From positions 1 to 64,000 of the forward strand of contig JASGFY010000010.1 of the NCBI GenBank assembly GCA_047605265.1: a stretch of 64,000 nucleotides of DNA. Reading direction: 5' to 3'. The notes beneath the pieces are model-generated. The model was not told the origin of the DNA. It saw only the letters and a program-made list of their open reading frames with translations, and searched no databases. Positions 44,733 to 53,361 of the stretch are shown one piece after another. The number at the start of each line of letters is the position of its first letter. Within the stretch, counting starts at the first letter, position 1. The position numbers were made by a program, and so were the translations under genes. The stretch is from Solimonas sp047605265 (GTDB lineage: Bacteria > Pseudomonadota > Gammaproteobacteria > Nevskiales > Nevskiaceae).

Positions 44733-47114
44733 ATGCTGAAAGCACCCAGACTGCGCCGCTTCAACAGTGCGGCACTCACGGCGATCTTCCTGTTCGGCAG
44801 CAGCGTCGCCGTCGCACAAAGCGACGACAGCGATGCGTCGGACCCGGGCAGCGACGCCGACATCCCCGTGCTGGTCGTCACCGGCCAGAAGAAATCGGCG
44901 ATCCTGCCGACCGAGACCGATGCATTCGGCCTCGGCGCGAGCCAGCTGGAGACGCCGCGTTCGACATCGTCGGTCTCCAAGGCGATGATCGACCAGTACA
45001 GCCTGACGACGGTGCGCGACCTGATCGCCGTCGTGCCCGGCACCTTCACCGCGAGCTTCTACGGCGTCGACGGCACGGTGAACATCCGCGGCGAATACGC
45101 CGACAACTTTTTCCGTGGCTTCAAACGCGTCGAGAATCAGGGCACCTATGTCTCGCCGATCGATTCGAGCCTCACGCTCGACGTCGTGCGCGGCATCGCG
45201 TCGCCGGCCTATGGCACCGGCCGCGCCGGCGGCTACGTCGACTTCGCGCCGCGCTCGGACCGCTCGATCCGCTTCAAGAACGGCCTGGCCACGCAGGGCG
45301 AGGCCTCGGTCGCCGCGGGCACCAACGATTACTATCGCGACACGCTCGAGTGGGGCACGCCGTTCTCGCTCGGCGGTCATGCCGCGGGCGTCGATCTCTA
45401 CGTGGAAAAGAACCAGTCGGCGCAGTATTTCGACGGCATCGATCCGAAGCACACCCTCGCCCAGCTCGGCCTTTCGTTCGACCTGCCGGCCGGCTGGGAG
45501 CTCGACACCGGCTGGCAATACCTGGACGGCAGCGGCATGCAGGGCACCACCGGCATCAATCGCCTCACGCAGGACCTCGTCGATCATCGCAACTACATTT
45601 CCGGCCGACCGACCGCGCAGATCGTCGCCGACGGCGCGTCGTACATCACGCCGGACGACATCGACGCGATGGGCGGCGTCACCAAGTACTACGCGACCAG
45701 CGACGATTACAGCAGCCTCGACGCCGATACCATCCAGACCGTCAAGCTCGGCCGCCACACCGTGCTGACCTCGCCGTACGATTTCGGTGACGTCACGACC
45801 AATACCGCCTATCTCGATCTGATCCACGCGTACGGCCCCGGCCAGCTCAAGGTCCAGGGCTTCTTCGACGACATGTCGGCCGACTCGTACAACGGCTACG
45901 GCTTCGCCAAGCGCCTGCGCGACACCGCAAGCGAATTCCGCCTCAGCTACAACGGGCAGCTGCGGCCAACGAGCTGGCTCGGAGCCAGCTTCGTCGGCGG
46001 TGCCGGCTACCGCCGCTACGATGCCGACGAAAGCTACGTGTTCGCGCGCGGCTACATGGTGCTCGACCGTCAGGACATCAGCGTCGGCGCAACGCCGGAC
46101 AGCATCTTCAATCCGCGCTACGTGAGCGGCGCACCCTGGGATCAGGTCTACCGCTCCACGGTCGACGGCTACGGCGCGTTCTTCAACACGGCTGTCGATC
46201 TGTTCGACGGCCTGAAATTCACCGGCGGCGCGCGCCGCGACGAATATCGGGCACAGTCGATCAACGATGGTCTGACCGACTACTCGGTCTCCACCGGCCA
46301 GACCTACACGCACGACAAGGGCGCAACCAGTTGGTCGGCCAGCCTCAGCTACGTCACGCCCTGGGGACTCGTGCCTTACGTCACGCGCGGCCGCTCGTAC
46401 GCGCTCGAGACCCTGCAGGGCGGCGCGGTGACGCCGGGCAACGTCGCCAACGACACCTTCCTCTCGCCGACCACGCTGACCGAAGGGGGCCTGAAGGGCA
46501 GCTTCTTCGATTCGCAGCTGTTCTTCGCGATCTCGGCGTACAAGCAGCGCCGCATCCAGTCGGAACTGCTGAGCAGCAATTTCACCGGCGCGACGACCAA
46601 CGGCGTCGAAAGCGAGCTGCGTTGGGCGATCAACCAGAAATTCGGCATCTCGGCGGTCGCCACGCGGCAGCGCACGAAGATCGCCGGCTCGTCGTATCTG
46701 GTGGTGACGCCGGAAGAATTGGGGCTCACCAATACCGACGGCTGGGGTTACATCTATGAAGCATCGACCAGCAGCTTCACCGGATTGGAGAACGGCTACG
46801 TCGACCGCACGCAGCCGGAGTACGTCTACGGCCTGTTCGCCAATTACGAAGTCGGCAACGGCCTGGGCGCGACGCTCGGCGGCAACTACGTCGATCACAC
46901 CAGCGGCCAGTTGCCCGGCGCCGTGGTGTTCCCGCACTACTACCTGATGCGCGGCTCGGTGCACTACGACAAGGGCGCATTCCGCATCGCGCTGAACGTC
47001 AACAACATCCTCGACGAGCGCTACTACATTCCCCAGCGCAGCACGGAAACCGAAGGCGCGGCAATGCCCGGCGAAGGCCGCACCGCGGTCCTGAAAGTCA
47101 TCGCTCATTTCTGA
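44733..47114 (+). CDS. TonB-dependent outer-membrane receptor
   Basis: A 793-residue receptor: signal peptide (LTAIFLFGSSVAVAQ), TonB-box-like PVLVVTG, plug domain (STSSVSKAMIDQYSLTTVRD; VNIRGEYADNFFRGFKRVEN; SLTLDVVRGIASPAYGTGRA), a 22-strand-type barrel, and terminal LKVIAHF with C-terminal Phe. It lies in the run LysR, ABC importer, oxygenase, so it is the likely outer-membrane gate for the same ligand. ATG at 44733 follows AGAGG; 44715 is an alternative. A strong terminator follows at 47161-47197. Confidence 0.9.
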   Translation: MLKAPRLRRFNSAALTAIFLFGSSVAVAQSDDSDASDPGSDADIPVLVVTGQKKSAILPTETDAFGLGASQLETPRSTSSVSKAMIDQYSLTTVRDLIAVVPGTFTASFYGVDGTVNIRGEYADNFFRGFKRVENQGTYVSPIDSSLTLDVVRGIASPAYGTGRAGGYVDFAPRSDRSIRFKNGLATQGEASVAAGTNDYYRDTLEWGTPFSLGGHAAGVDLYVEKNQSAQYFDGIDPKHTLAQLGLSFDLPAGWELDTGWQYLDGSGMQGTTGINRLTQDLVDHRNYISGRPTAQIVADGASYITPDDIDAMGGVTKYYATSDDYSSLDADTIQTVKLGRHTVLTSPYDFGDVTTNTAYLDLIHAYGPGQLKVQGFFDDMSADSYNGYGFAKRLRDTASEFRLSYNGQLRPTSWLGASFVGGAGYRRYDADESYVFARGYMVLDRQDISVGATPDSIFNPRYVSGAPWDQVYRSTVDGYGAFFNTAVDLFDGLKFTGGARRDEYRAQSINDGLTDYSVSTGQTYTHDKGATSWSASLSYVTPWGLVPYVTRGRSYALETLQGGAVTPGNVANDTFLSPTTLTEGGLKGSFFDSQLFFAISAYKQRRIQSELLSSNFTGATTNGVESELRWAINQKFGISAVATRQRTKIAGSSYLVVTPEELGLTNTDGWGYIYEASTSSFTGLENGYVDRTQPEYVYGLFANYEVGNGLGATLGGNYVDHTSGQLPGAVVFPHYYLMRGSVHYDKGAFRIALNVNNILDERYYIPQRSTETEGAAMPGEGRTAVLKVIAHF

Positions 47115-47160
47115 AGCGAAGGCCGGGCAGGAGCCGCTTTCGCAAAACCGGCGGACAGCA

Positions 47161-47197
47161 AAAAGCACGGCGGACCTCGAAGGTCCGCCGTGCTTTG
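47161..47197. terminator. bidirectional terminator between TonB receptor and rplS
   Basis: AAAAAGCACGGCGGACC, loop, GGTCCGCCGTGCTTT: a near-perfect stem of about 15 bp with A-run on the left and T-run on the right, serving both converging genes. Confidence 0.88.
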
Positions 47198-47239
47198 CAA
47201 GCCATATCGCAGCCGCCGGCAAAAGCCGGCGCGGCGTTC

Positions 47240-47593
47240 TTAGCCGAGCTTCTCGGTGATGCGCGCCGCGCGACCCGAGAGATTGCGCAGGTAGTACAGC
47301 TTGGCGCGACGGACTTCGCCGCGGCGCTTCACGCTGATCTCGGCGACCTGCGGGCTGTACGTCTGGAACACGCGCTCGACGCCTTCGCCGTGCGAAGCCT
47401 TGCGAACCGTGAACGCCGAATTCAGGCCGCGGTTGCGCTTGGCGATGACCACGCCTTCGAAGGACTGCAGGCGCTCGCGGTCGCCTTCCTTGACCTTGAC
47501 CTTGACCTCGACCGTGTCGCCCGGGTTGAAAGTCGGAACCTGCTTGTTCATCTGTTCCGCTTCAATCGCGGCAATGATCTTGTTCGTACGCAT
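47240..47593 (-). CDS. rplS: 50S ribosomal protein L19
   Basis: A 117-residue L19: NPGDTVEVKVKVKEGDRERL, QSFEGVVIAKRNRGLNSAFT, KRRGEVRRAKLYYLR. It sits at the 30S-50S interface (bridge B8). Last gene of the conserved rpsP-rimM-trmD-rplS operon, 21 nt after trmD, and ends before a strong terminator. Confidence 0.97.
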   Translation of the reverse strand: MRTNKIIAAIEAEQMNKQVPTFNPGDTVEVKVKVKEGDRERLQSFEGVVIAKRNRGLNSAFTVRKASHGEGVERVFQTYSPQVAEISVKRRGEVRRAKLYYLRNLSGRAARITEKLG

Positions 47594-47614
47594 GTCTGCT
47601 TACCTCTGTTGTGC

Positions 47615-48382
47615 CTATCGCCGCTGCGCGATGAAGTCCCGCAGCAGCGCCCTTGAATCCTCGTCCAGCTCCAACCCGTCCAGCAGTTCGGGCCGCTTCA
47701 ACCAAGTCTGGCCCAGTGCCTGCTGGCGACGCCAGCGCGCGATTTTCGCATGATCGCCGGACATCAGCACGTCCGGCACTCCCGCATCACGCCAGACTTC
47801 CGGCCGCGTGTAATGCGGATGGTCCAGAAGCCCCGCGGAGAACGAATCGTTCACCGCCGACTGCTCATCGCCCAGCACGCCGGGCAAGAGACGCGCGATG
47901 GCATCAATCACCGCCATCGCCGCCAGCTCGCCGCCGGACAACACGAAGTCACCCAGCGACAACTCGAAATCCACTTCGGCCGCGAGCACGCGCTCGTCGA
48001 GGCCTTCGTACCGCCCGCACAGCAGGATCAGACCCTGCTCCGCGCTCAGGCGTTCCGCCCATCGCTGGTCGAAGCGGCTGCCCTGCGGCGACAGGTAAAT
48101 CACCTTCGGCACCATCGGGGGCACTCTCGTGGCCCCATCCGCCGCCCCGATCGCCTTCTTCGCGTCGGCCACCGCCGCCGCGAGCGGCTCGGCTTCCATC
48201 ACCATGCCGGGCCCGCCGCCGTAGGGCCGCGCATCGACGCGGCGCCACTTGTTCGCGCTGTAGTCGCGCGGATTGCGCGTCGACAGCGCGAGCCGGCCCT
48301 GCTCGACCGCGATCCGCGGCATACCGTACCGCGTCACTTGTTCCACCAGCTCGGGGAACAGCGTGATGACCTCGACCCTCAT
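47615..48382 (-). CDS. trmD: tRNA (guanine-N1)-methyltransferase
   Basis: A 255-residue SPOUT enzyme that makes m1G37 in tRNAs and prevents frameshifting. Knot and SAM-binding motifs: LLCGRYEGLDERVL, DFVLSGGELAAMAVIDAIAR, and LPGVLGDEQSAVNDSFSAGL. The ATG at 48382 (MRVEVITLFPEL) gives exactly the usual length; an ATG 33 nt upstream is rejected. It follows rimM after 14 nt. Confidence 0.97.
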   Translation of the reverse strand: MRVEVITLFPELVEQVTRYGMPRIAVEQGRLALSTRNPRDYSANKWRRVDARPYGGGPGMVMEAEPLAAAVADAKKAIGAADGATRVPPMVPKVIYLSPQGSRFDQRWAERLSAEQGLILLCGRYEGLDERVLAAEVDFELSLGDFVLSGGELAAMAVIDAIARLLPGVLGDEQSAVNDSFSAGLLDHPHYTRPEVWRDAGVPDVLMSGDHAKIARWRRQQALGQTWLKRPELLDGLELDEDSRALLRDFIAQRR

Positions 48383-48396
48383 CACCGAACCCGCCA

Positions 48397-48930
48397 TTAC
48401 CAGTCCGGCTGCCACTCGCAGACGAGGCGGCCGGCTTGCAGATCGACCTCGCGGACGATCTGCGGACTGACGAACGGGATCAGCCGCTCCCTTTCTTCAC
48501 CCTCGCCTTCACCGGCGGTGATGACCAGCACATCCTGCGCCCCGTTGCTGGTGACATCCGTCACCGTGCCCAGCGCCACGCCTTCGGTGTTCTCCACCTT
48601 CAGGCCCAGCAGATCGGCCCAGTAGAACTGGCCGTCCGGCAGCTTCGGCATCTCGCCGCGCTCGACCTGAATCTCGGCGCCGATCAGTCCGGCGGCGACA
48701 TCGCGGTCTTCGATGGCCGTGCCCGCGGCATCGCCGATCTGCGCGACGAGGCCGTTGCCCTGCGCCTGGCCGGCCAGCAGCGTTGCCTCGAACCCGTCGC
48801 CGTGGCTCAGCCACCAGCGCCGGTACCTCAGAATGTTTTGGGCCGGACGGGTGTACGAGTACACCTTGATCCAGCCCTTGACGCCATGCACGCCGGAGAC
48901 GCGGCCCAGCGTCACCCGGCGCGCATTCAT
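48397..48930 (-). CDS. rimM: 16S rRNA processing protein RimM
   Basis: A 177-residue two-domain protein: N-terminal RimM barrel (LGRVSGVHGVKGWIKVYSYT) and C-terminal PRC-barrel (FYWADLLGLKVENTEGVALG; RERLIPFVSPQIVREVDL). It binds S19 and helps mature the 30S head. Second gene of the operon, 9 nt after rpsP. Confidence 0.96.
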   Translation of the reverse strand: MNARRVTLGRVSGVHGVKGWIKVYSYTRPAQNILRYRRWWLSHGDGFEATLLAGQAQGNGLVAQIGDAAGTAIEDRDVAAGLIGAEIQVERGEMPKLPDGQFYWADLLGLKVENTEGVALGTVTDVTSNGAQDVLVITAGEGEGEERERLIPFVSPQIVREVDLQAGRLVCEWQPDW

Positions 48931-48939
48931 GGAAGTCGT

Positions 48940-49191
48940 CTAGGCGGCGGCCGTCGGCGCCGACTTCACGAGAAACGCCACGCGATCCGACAGCTGCGCG
49001 CCGTTCTTCGTCCAGTGCTCGACGCGGGCGACGTCGAGGACGAGCTTCTGCTCCTGGCCCTTGGCGTTCGGGTTGTAGTAGCCGAGGCGCTCGATGAAGC
49101 GGCCGTCGCGGGCGCTGCTCTTTTCGGTGGCAACCACGTGGTAGAACGGGCGCTTCTTGGCGCCGGCGCGGGCGAGACGAATCGTGACCAT
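48940..49191 (-). CDS. rpsP: 30S ribosomal protein S16
   Basis: An 83-residue S16: MVTIRLARAGAKKRPFYHVV, ERLGYYNPNAKGQ, VEHWTKNGAQLSDRVAFL. First gene of the rpsP-rimM-trmD-rplS operon. The region 49192-49309 upstream contains a TAAAAT element near 49256 (minus strand) as a possible -10; no clear -35 is seen. Confidence 0.97.
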   Translation of the reverse strand: MVTIRLARAGAKKRPFYHVVATEKSSARDGRFIERLGYYNPNAKGQEQKLVLDVARVEHWTKNGAQLSDRVAFLVKSAPTAAA

Positions 49192-49309
49192 GCTTGCAAA
49201 TTCCTGTTTTCTGACGACCTAGCAGGCCGCTAAGGCCGCTGAAAGGGCGCGTATTTTAGCGTTTTCCCCACAGAAATCCAGCGCTTCCGCGGGCTTGCCG
49301 GCAGACGCT

Positions 49310-50602
49310 TCAACGCGTCGCCAGCCAGCGCAGCAGATCGGCTCTGCACGCAGCGGAAAAACGCAGGAAGCGCACACGCGCGGCCGCGGCCTCGCCGTCG
49401 TGCCAGAGCACCGCCTCTTCGAGGGAAACGGCCCTTCCGTCATGAAGATAAGCCGGCTTGCCGACGCGCGGCTGCAAGCCGGCACCCCATAGCGGGGCCG
49501 TCCGCCAGCGGCTCGCGACCACGCGTCCGGCCACGTCGCGGTCGGCTAGCCCCGGCCCGAGATCATGCAGCAGCAGATCGCTGTACGGCCTGATCGTCGC
49601 CGTCGCGCCGTCGTCGAAACGAACGTTCGCCGCCGGGCGATGACAAAGGGCGCAGCCGGCGGCGGCGAACAGATACGCGCCCCGCACTTCGTCCGGCTCG
49701 CGAATCGCCTTTGGGACTGCTTTTGGCACCGCGAGCAGTTGCTGGAAGCGCAGCACCGCGCCGAACAGTTCGTCGGACACCTCGGGACTTCCGCCGTCGG
49801 GCAGGCGGCAACGGACTTGCGACGGCGTGCAATCGTCGACCGGCATCAGTCTCGTCGTCAGCCCCATTTCGCGCGCGAAGGCTTTGGCGGTCTGCCCGGC
49901 GATCGACACCGATCCGCCCTGCCAGCCGAAACGGCCCGCCAGCGTGCCGCGGATCCCATCGCGCCGGGCGCGCGGATCGTCGCGCCAGTGACGGCGCTGG
50001 ACATCGTCTATCCGTTCGAGCAGTCCGGTGCCATAGAGCGCCGGCGGCAGGCGCGGCTGCACAACCGTCGCTATGGACAACGGACCGTCACTCAGGTCGT
50101 CGATGCGGTAGCGCGGTTCGCGCAGAACCCAGGCTTTTCCATCAGCGTAGCGGCCGCTGCGCGTCGCGTACTCGACCCGCACCTTCGCTTCCGGCGCCAG
50201 TCCAGCGATCGACGCGGCGTTGAGCATGTGTCCGTAAACCGAATCGCCGCCGCCACCCGGCACGGCCAGTTGCAGCACCAGGCTGGACGGCGCGGGGCCG
50301 TCGCCGTCGATCCCGCGACCGCGCGCGCCGTCGTTGTGACAGCCGTCGCAGCTGCCGACATTGAACAGCGGCCCGAGGCCGTCGATGCGCCCGGCACGCG
50401 GCGTGCCCGCCGGCACCCATTGCGTATTGAGCACGCGCTGGCCCATCTCGAACGCCGTCGCGTCGGCGTCCATCAGTGCGGCGTACGCCTGCGGCTCGCG
50501 CAGGTCGCGGAAGGTGGCACGGCCGAAGCCTGCATCGGGGCGGGCCGCCGCCACGGCGAACGTCAGCAGCGGCCACAGACCCAACCGCCATGCGCGGCTC
50601 AC
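49310..50602 (-). CDS. di-heme oxidoreductase (DUF1111/DHOR-type c-type cytochrome)
   Basis: A 430-residue secreted protein: signal peptide (LGLWPLLTFAVAAARP) and two c-type heme motifs, CDGCH about residue 95 and CALCH about residue 330. Between them are FNVGSCDGCHNDGARGRGI and DGIRGTLAGRFGWQGGSVSI, and then PYSDLLLHDLGPGLADRD, PLWGAGL and LHDGRAVSLEEAVLWHDGEA, which are typical of the di-heme oxidoreductases related to MauG/cytochrome c peroxidase. The GTG start overlaps the stop of the small secreted protein (GTGA). Probably periplasmic; in other genomes this family accompanies iron-uptake genes. The substrate here is unknown. Confidence 0.85.
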   Translation of the reverse strand: MSRAWRLGLWPLLTFAVAAARPDAGFGRATFRDLREPQAYAALMDADATAFEMGQRVLNTQWVPAGTPRAGRIDGLGPLFNVGSCDGCHNDGARGRGIDGDGPAPSSLVLQLAVPGGGGDSVYGHMLNAASIAGLAPEAKVRVEYATRSGRYADGKAWVLREPRYRIDDLSDGPLSIATVVQPRLPPALYGTGLLERIDDVQRRHWRDDPRARRDGIRGTLAGRFGWQGGSVSIAGQTAKAFAREMGLTTRLMPVDDCTPSQVRCRLPDGGSPEVSDELFGAVLRFQQLLAVPKAVPKAIREPDEVRGAYLFAAAGCALCHRPAANVRFDDGATATIRPYSDLLLHDLGPGLADRDVAGRVVASRWRTAPLWGAGLQPRVGKPAYLHDGRAVSLEEAVLWHDGEAAAARVRFLRFSAACRADLLRWLATR

Positions 50603-51123
50603 GGCGCCGCGGTCACCGACACGCGAACCCGCTGTCCGACATGGCCGCTGAACTGCAGGATCAGGTCCCGGTCCGCCGGCAAGGCATAGACGACGATCTT
50701 GCGCGGCGCCTCGCAGGCGGGATCGCCGTTGAAGTCGAGCGACGGCAAGACCTGCGCGCCGGCGACGACGTCGAGCCAGAACGGCACGTCGACGGCCACG
50801 CGGTAATCGCCGGCCCTGGCCATCCGCAGACGGACCAGCCCGGCCGAGGCACCGTCCGCCAGGGTCTTCTTGGCCGGCGGCTGCGCGAACGTCACCGATT
50901 CCTGCGGATGCAGTTCGAGTTGGTAGAGACGGCCGGCCTCGATGGCCGGCGCCGGCACCGCCGAGGCGCCCGCCTGCACGGGTGTCGCCGCGCCAGCGAA
51001 GAGCGCGCGCACGTCGCGCACGTCCCATTTGAAGCCCTCGCAGGCCGCGGCCGCCCTCGCCATCGACGGCGCGCCGAGCGATGCCGCCAGCAGGGCGGCG
51101 GTCAAGGATCGGAATAGGTTCAC
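50599..51123 (-). CDS. small secreted protein between TonB receptor and di-heme protein
   Basis: A 174-residue protein starting at the GTG at 51123 (VNLFRSLTAALLAASLGAPS, signal peptide ending near MARAAAA). The mature part has only two Cys (CEGFKWDVRDVRALF; DPACEAPRKIV), probably a disulfide, and beta-rich segments (AGRLYQLELHPQESVTFAQP; VLPSLDFNGDPACEAP; LILQFSGHVGQRVRVSV) suggesting a small all-beta domain. I do not recognise a named family. Both its start and stop overlap neighbours by 4 nt (GTGA), so the three proteins are probably made in fixed ratio. Confidence 0.8.
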   Translation of the reverse strand: MNLFRSLTAALLAASLGAPSMARAAAACEGFKWDVRDVRALFAGAATPVQAGASAVPAPAIEAGRLYQLELHPQESVTFAQPPAKKTLADGASAGLVRLRMARAGDYRVAVDVPFWLDVVAGAQVLPSLDFNGDPACEAPRKIVVYALPADRDLILQFSGHVGQRVRVSVTAAP

Positions 51124-53174
51124 GCGCCGGCTCCGAAGCGATAGTTCACGTTGCTGAAGTAGTTGCGCCCTTCCTCGTAGAAGCCCTCGGTGTAGGCGTA
51201 GTTGCGGTCGAAAACATTGCGGGCGCCCGCCTCGACGCTGAGGCCACCGCCGACGTCGTACACCAGCTTGAAGTCGGTGACGGCGAAACCGCTGGCGACA
51301 CGCGAGCCGTCGCTGGCCGACAGGCGCCGGGCGTCGTACTCGGTGCTCGCGATGAAGCGCAGCGCCGCCGCGATGTCCCACTGTCCGTAGACGAACAGCT
51401 TGTGCTTCGGCACGTCGGTGAGCTGGATCGCCCGCACCGTCGGATCGCGACTCTCGTTCGTGCGGTCGAGCCAGGTGTAGTTGCCGCCCAGCTCCAGGCT
51501 GGCGAGCAGCCGGCCGTGCAGGCCCAGCTCCGCGCCCTTGCTCCAGACCTTGCCGACATTCTGGTTCTGCGTGCAGCTCGTCGCGCTGTCGCTGCACAGC
51601 GCGGCGTCGACGCTGACCGCCTGGATCATGTCGGTGATGTCGCTGTAGTACACCGCCGCGTCCACCTGGACGCCGTGCCAGGCCTGCGAAACGCCGAGCT
51701 GGTAATTCACCGCGTATTCGGCCTTCAGATCGGGGTTCGGCACCGAGGTGCCGAAGCTGTACGAATAGCGGTTCTTGATCGTCGGGAAGCGGCTCTTGCG
51801 GGCGACCGTGAAGTACGCGTTGCCGGTGTCGGAGGTTTTGTAGAAAAGCCCGATCTGCGGATTGAACGACGATGCGTCGCCGCGCGCGAAGTCGCTCAGG
51901 CCGGTGTCGCTGTCGTAATCCTCGGCGCGCGCGCCGTCGCGCCAGTCGTAGCTCGCGCCGGCGACGAGATCGAGGCGCCCGCCGAAACGCTGCGTGTCCT
52001 CGACGCCGAGCGAATACGTGCGGTCCTCGAAGTGCTGGATCGGGTCCCCGTCGTCGTGCTCGCGGTGGAAGTCGGCCTTGTAGTGCGCCGAGGCCTTGAG
52101 CGTGTTGCGCGCGGCCAGCTCGGTGCCCGCCTCGACGCTGCCGCCGTAGGTGTAGTCGTCGTACCAGCTCTTGAATGCATAGCCCTTGGTCATCGTCGAA
52201 TAGCTCGCGTCGTCGTAGCTGAACAGCGAATTGCGGAAGGTGTCGTAGTACGCGCGCACCTTGACGTACGCATCGCCGAAGGCCGTCTTCGAGATGTAGT
52301 AGAGGCTGTCCTTGTCCCAGTGCGGCCACTGCCAGTAGCGCACGCTGACCGAGCCGTCGCCGGCATACGGCGGATTGCCTTTCTCGCCGCGCTGCACGAT
52401 GTAGTTCAACGAGTACTCGTCGGTCGCGTTCGGCGTCCAGGCCAGCTTGAGGTTCAGCTTCTTGTCGGTGCTGTACGAGTTGTTGCGGACCCCGCCGTCC
52501 TCGCCCGTGGTCGGCGTGAAGTCGTCGGACAGCGTGTCGTGGCGGCGATCCAGATACGAGCCGCTCAGCTGCGCGTACCACGTCCCCTGGTTGCTGCCGA
52601 GGTTGAAGCTCGCGCGGTAGCCGTCGTCGGCCATGTCGCGATCGTAGTCGACCCCGGCGCCGGCATCGCCTTCGAAGCGGGCCGCCGGACGGCGGCTGAT
52701 CAGGTTGATCGCACCGCCGATCGTGTTCGGGCCGAACAGCACCGAGCTGAAGCCCTTGGCGATCTGGATCTGCGCCAGATCGAAGGTCGTGAAGCGCCCC
52801 ATGTCGGCGTAGCCGTCGTACGAGACGTAGACTGGAATGCCGTCGACGAAGACCGGCACCTGGCGCAGATCGAAGCCGCGCACGAACAGGGCCTGCTCGT
52901 TGCGCGCCCCGACGCTGCCAGTGGCGACGCCAGGCACCAGGCTGACCGCCCGGCTCACGGTCTGGCGATCGAAGCGCGCGATGTCTTCCTGGTCGAGCGT
53001 GCTGTCGCCGGCTTGCGGCGTGTCGGCGCCCGGCGCCGTCACCCGTACCTCGCCAAGCGCGAACGGCGCGACGTCCGGCACCTCCGGCGTCGCTTCCTGC
53101 GCCGACGCCAGCGAGGCGCCGACGGCGCAACAGGCCCCCAACCACAAACGAACGAGCCACAAACCTTGCCTCAT
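51120..53174 (-). CDS. TonB-dependent receptor of the redox cluster
   Basis: A 684-residue receptor: signal peptide (LWLGACCAVGASLASA), TonB-box-like GEVRVTA, plug (DIARFDRQTVSRAVSLVPGV; EQALFVRGFDLRQVPVFVDG; KGFSSVLFGPNTIGGAINLI), barrel, and C-terminal FSNVNYRFGAGA. The plug resembles receptors for metals or siderophores such as the copper receptor OprC/NosA type, but the ligand cannot be assigned. The ATG at 53174 was chosen. The frame stays open much further upstream only because it shadows ffh. A nested palindrome lies 99-155 bp upstream. Confidence 0.9.
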   Translation of the reverse strand: MRQGLWLVRLWLGACCAVGASLASAQEATPEVPDVAPFALGEVRVTAPGADTPQAGDSTLDQEDIARFDRQTVSRAVSLVPGVATGSVGARNEQALFVRGFDLRQVPVFVDGIPVYVSYDGYADMGRFTTFDLAQIQIAKGFSSVLFGPNTIGGAINLISRRPAARFEGDAGAGVDYDRDMADDGYRASFNLGSNQGTWYAQLSGSYLDRRHDTLSDDFTPTTGEDGGVRNNSYSTDKKLNLKLAWTPNATDEYSLNYIVQRGEKGNPPYAGDGSVSVRYWQWPHWDKDSLYYISKTAFGDAYVKVRAYYDTFRNSLFSYDDASYSTMTKGYAFKSWYDDYTYGGSVEAGTELAARNTLKASAHYKADFHREHDDGDPIQHFEDRTYSLGVEDTQRFGGRLDLVAGASYDWRDGARAEDYDSDTGLSDFARGDASSFNPQIGLFYKTSDTGNAYFTVARKSRFPTIKNRYSYSFGTSVPNPDLKAEYAVNYQLGVSQAWHGVQVDAAVYYSDITDMIQAVSVDAALCSDSATSCTQNQNVGKVWSKGAELGLHGRLLASLELGGNYTWLDRTNESRDPTVRAIQLTDVPKHKLFVYGQWDIAAALRFIASTEYDARRLSASDGSRVASGFAVTDFKLVYDVGGGLSVEAGARNVFDRNYAYTEGFYEEGRNYFSNVNYRFGAGA

Positions 53175-53272
53175 GTCTCCCTGCTCCCGACGAATGAGTC
53201 GTACCGCGATCTTCCGCGCGCGACGCCGCCGCCGATGGGCGGAAGGATTCGATCTCGCGGAGTCCCCGAAAA

Positions 53273-53329
53273 CCGGCGCGACATTGAGCCGGTCGTTATA
53301 TAAATAAATATATAACGAAGTCGCGCCGG
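53273..53329. promoter_or_regulatory. nested palindrome upstream of the TonB receptor
   Basis: Outer arms CCGGCGCGAC (53273-53282) and GTCGCGCCGG (53320-53329) are perfect inverted repeats. They enclose an inner AT-only palindrome, CGTTATATA (53294-53302) and TATATAACG (53309-53317), separated by AATAAA. It lies between the tlpA-like stop and the receptor start. It could be an operator with promoter elements or a terminator-like RNA hairpin of the upstream gene; the AT core in GC-rich DNA favours an operator/promoter. Confidence 0.7.
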
Positions 53330-53361
53330 GAAAACCGCTCTTTCGCGGAGACAGTGTCGAG

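Noticed and set aside
50599..53160. 853-codon frame ending in the small secreted protein
   Set aside because: Everything upstream of 51123 shadows the TonB receptor; only the last 174 residues have a signal peptide and protein-like composition.
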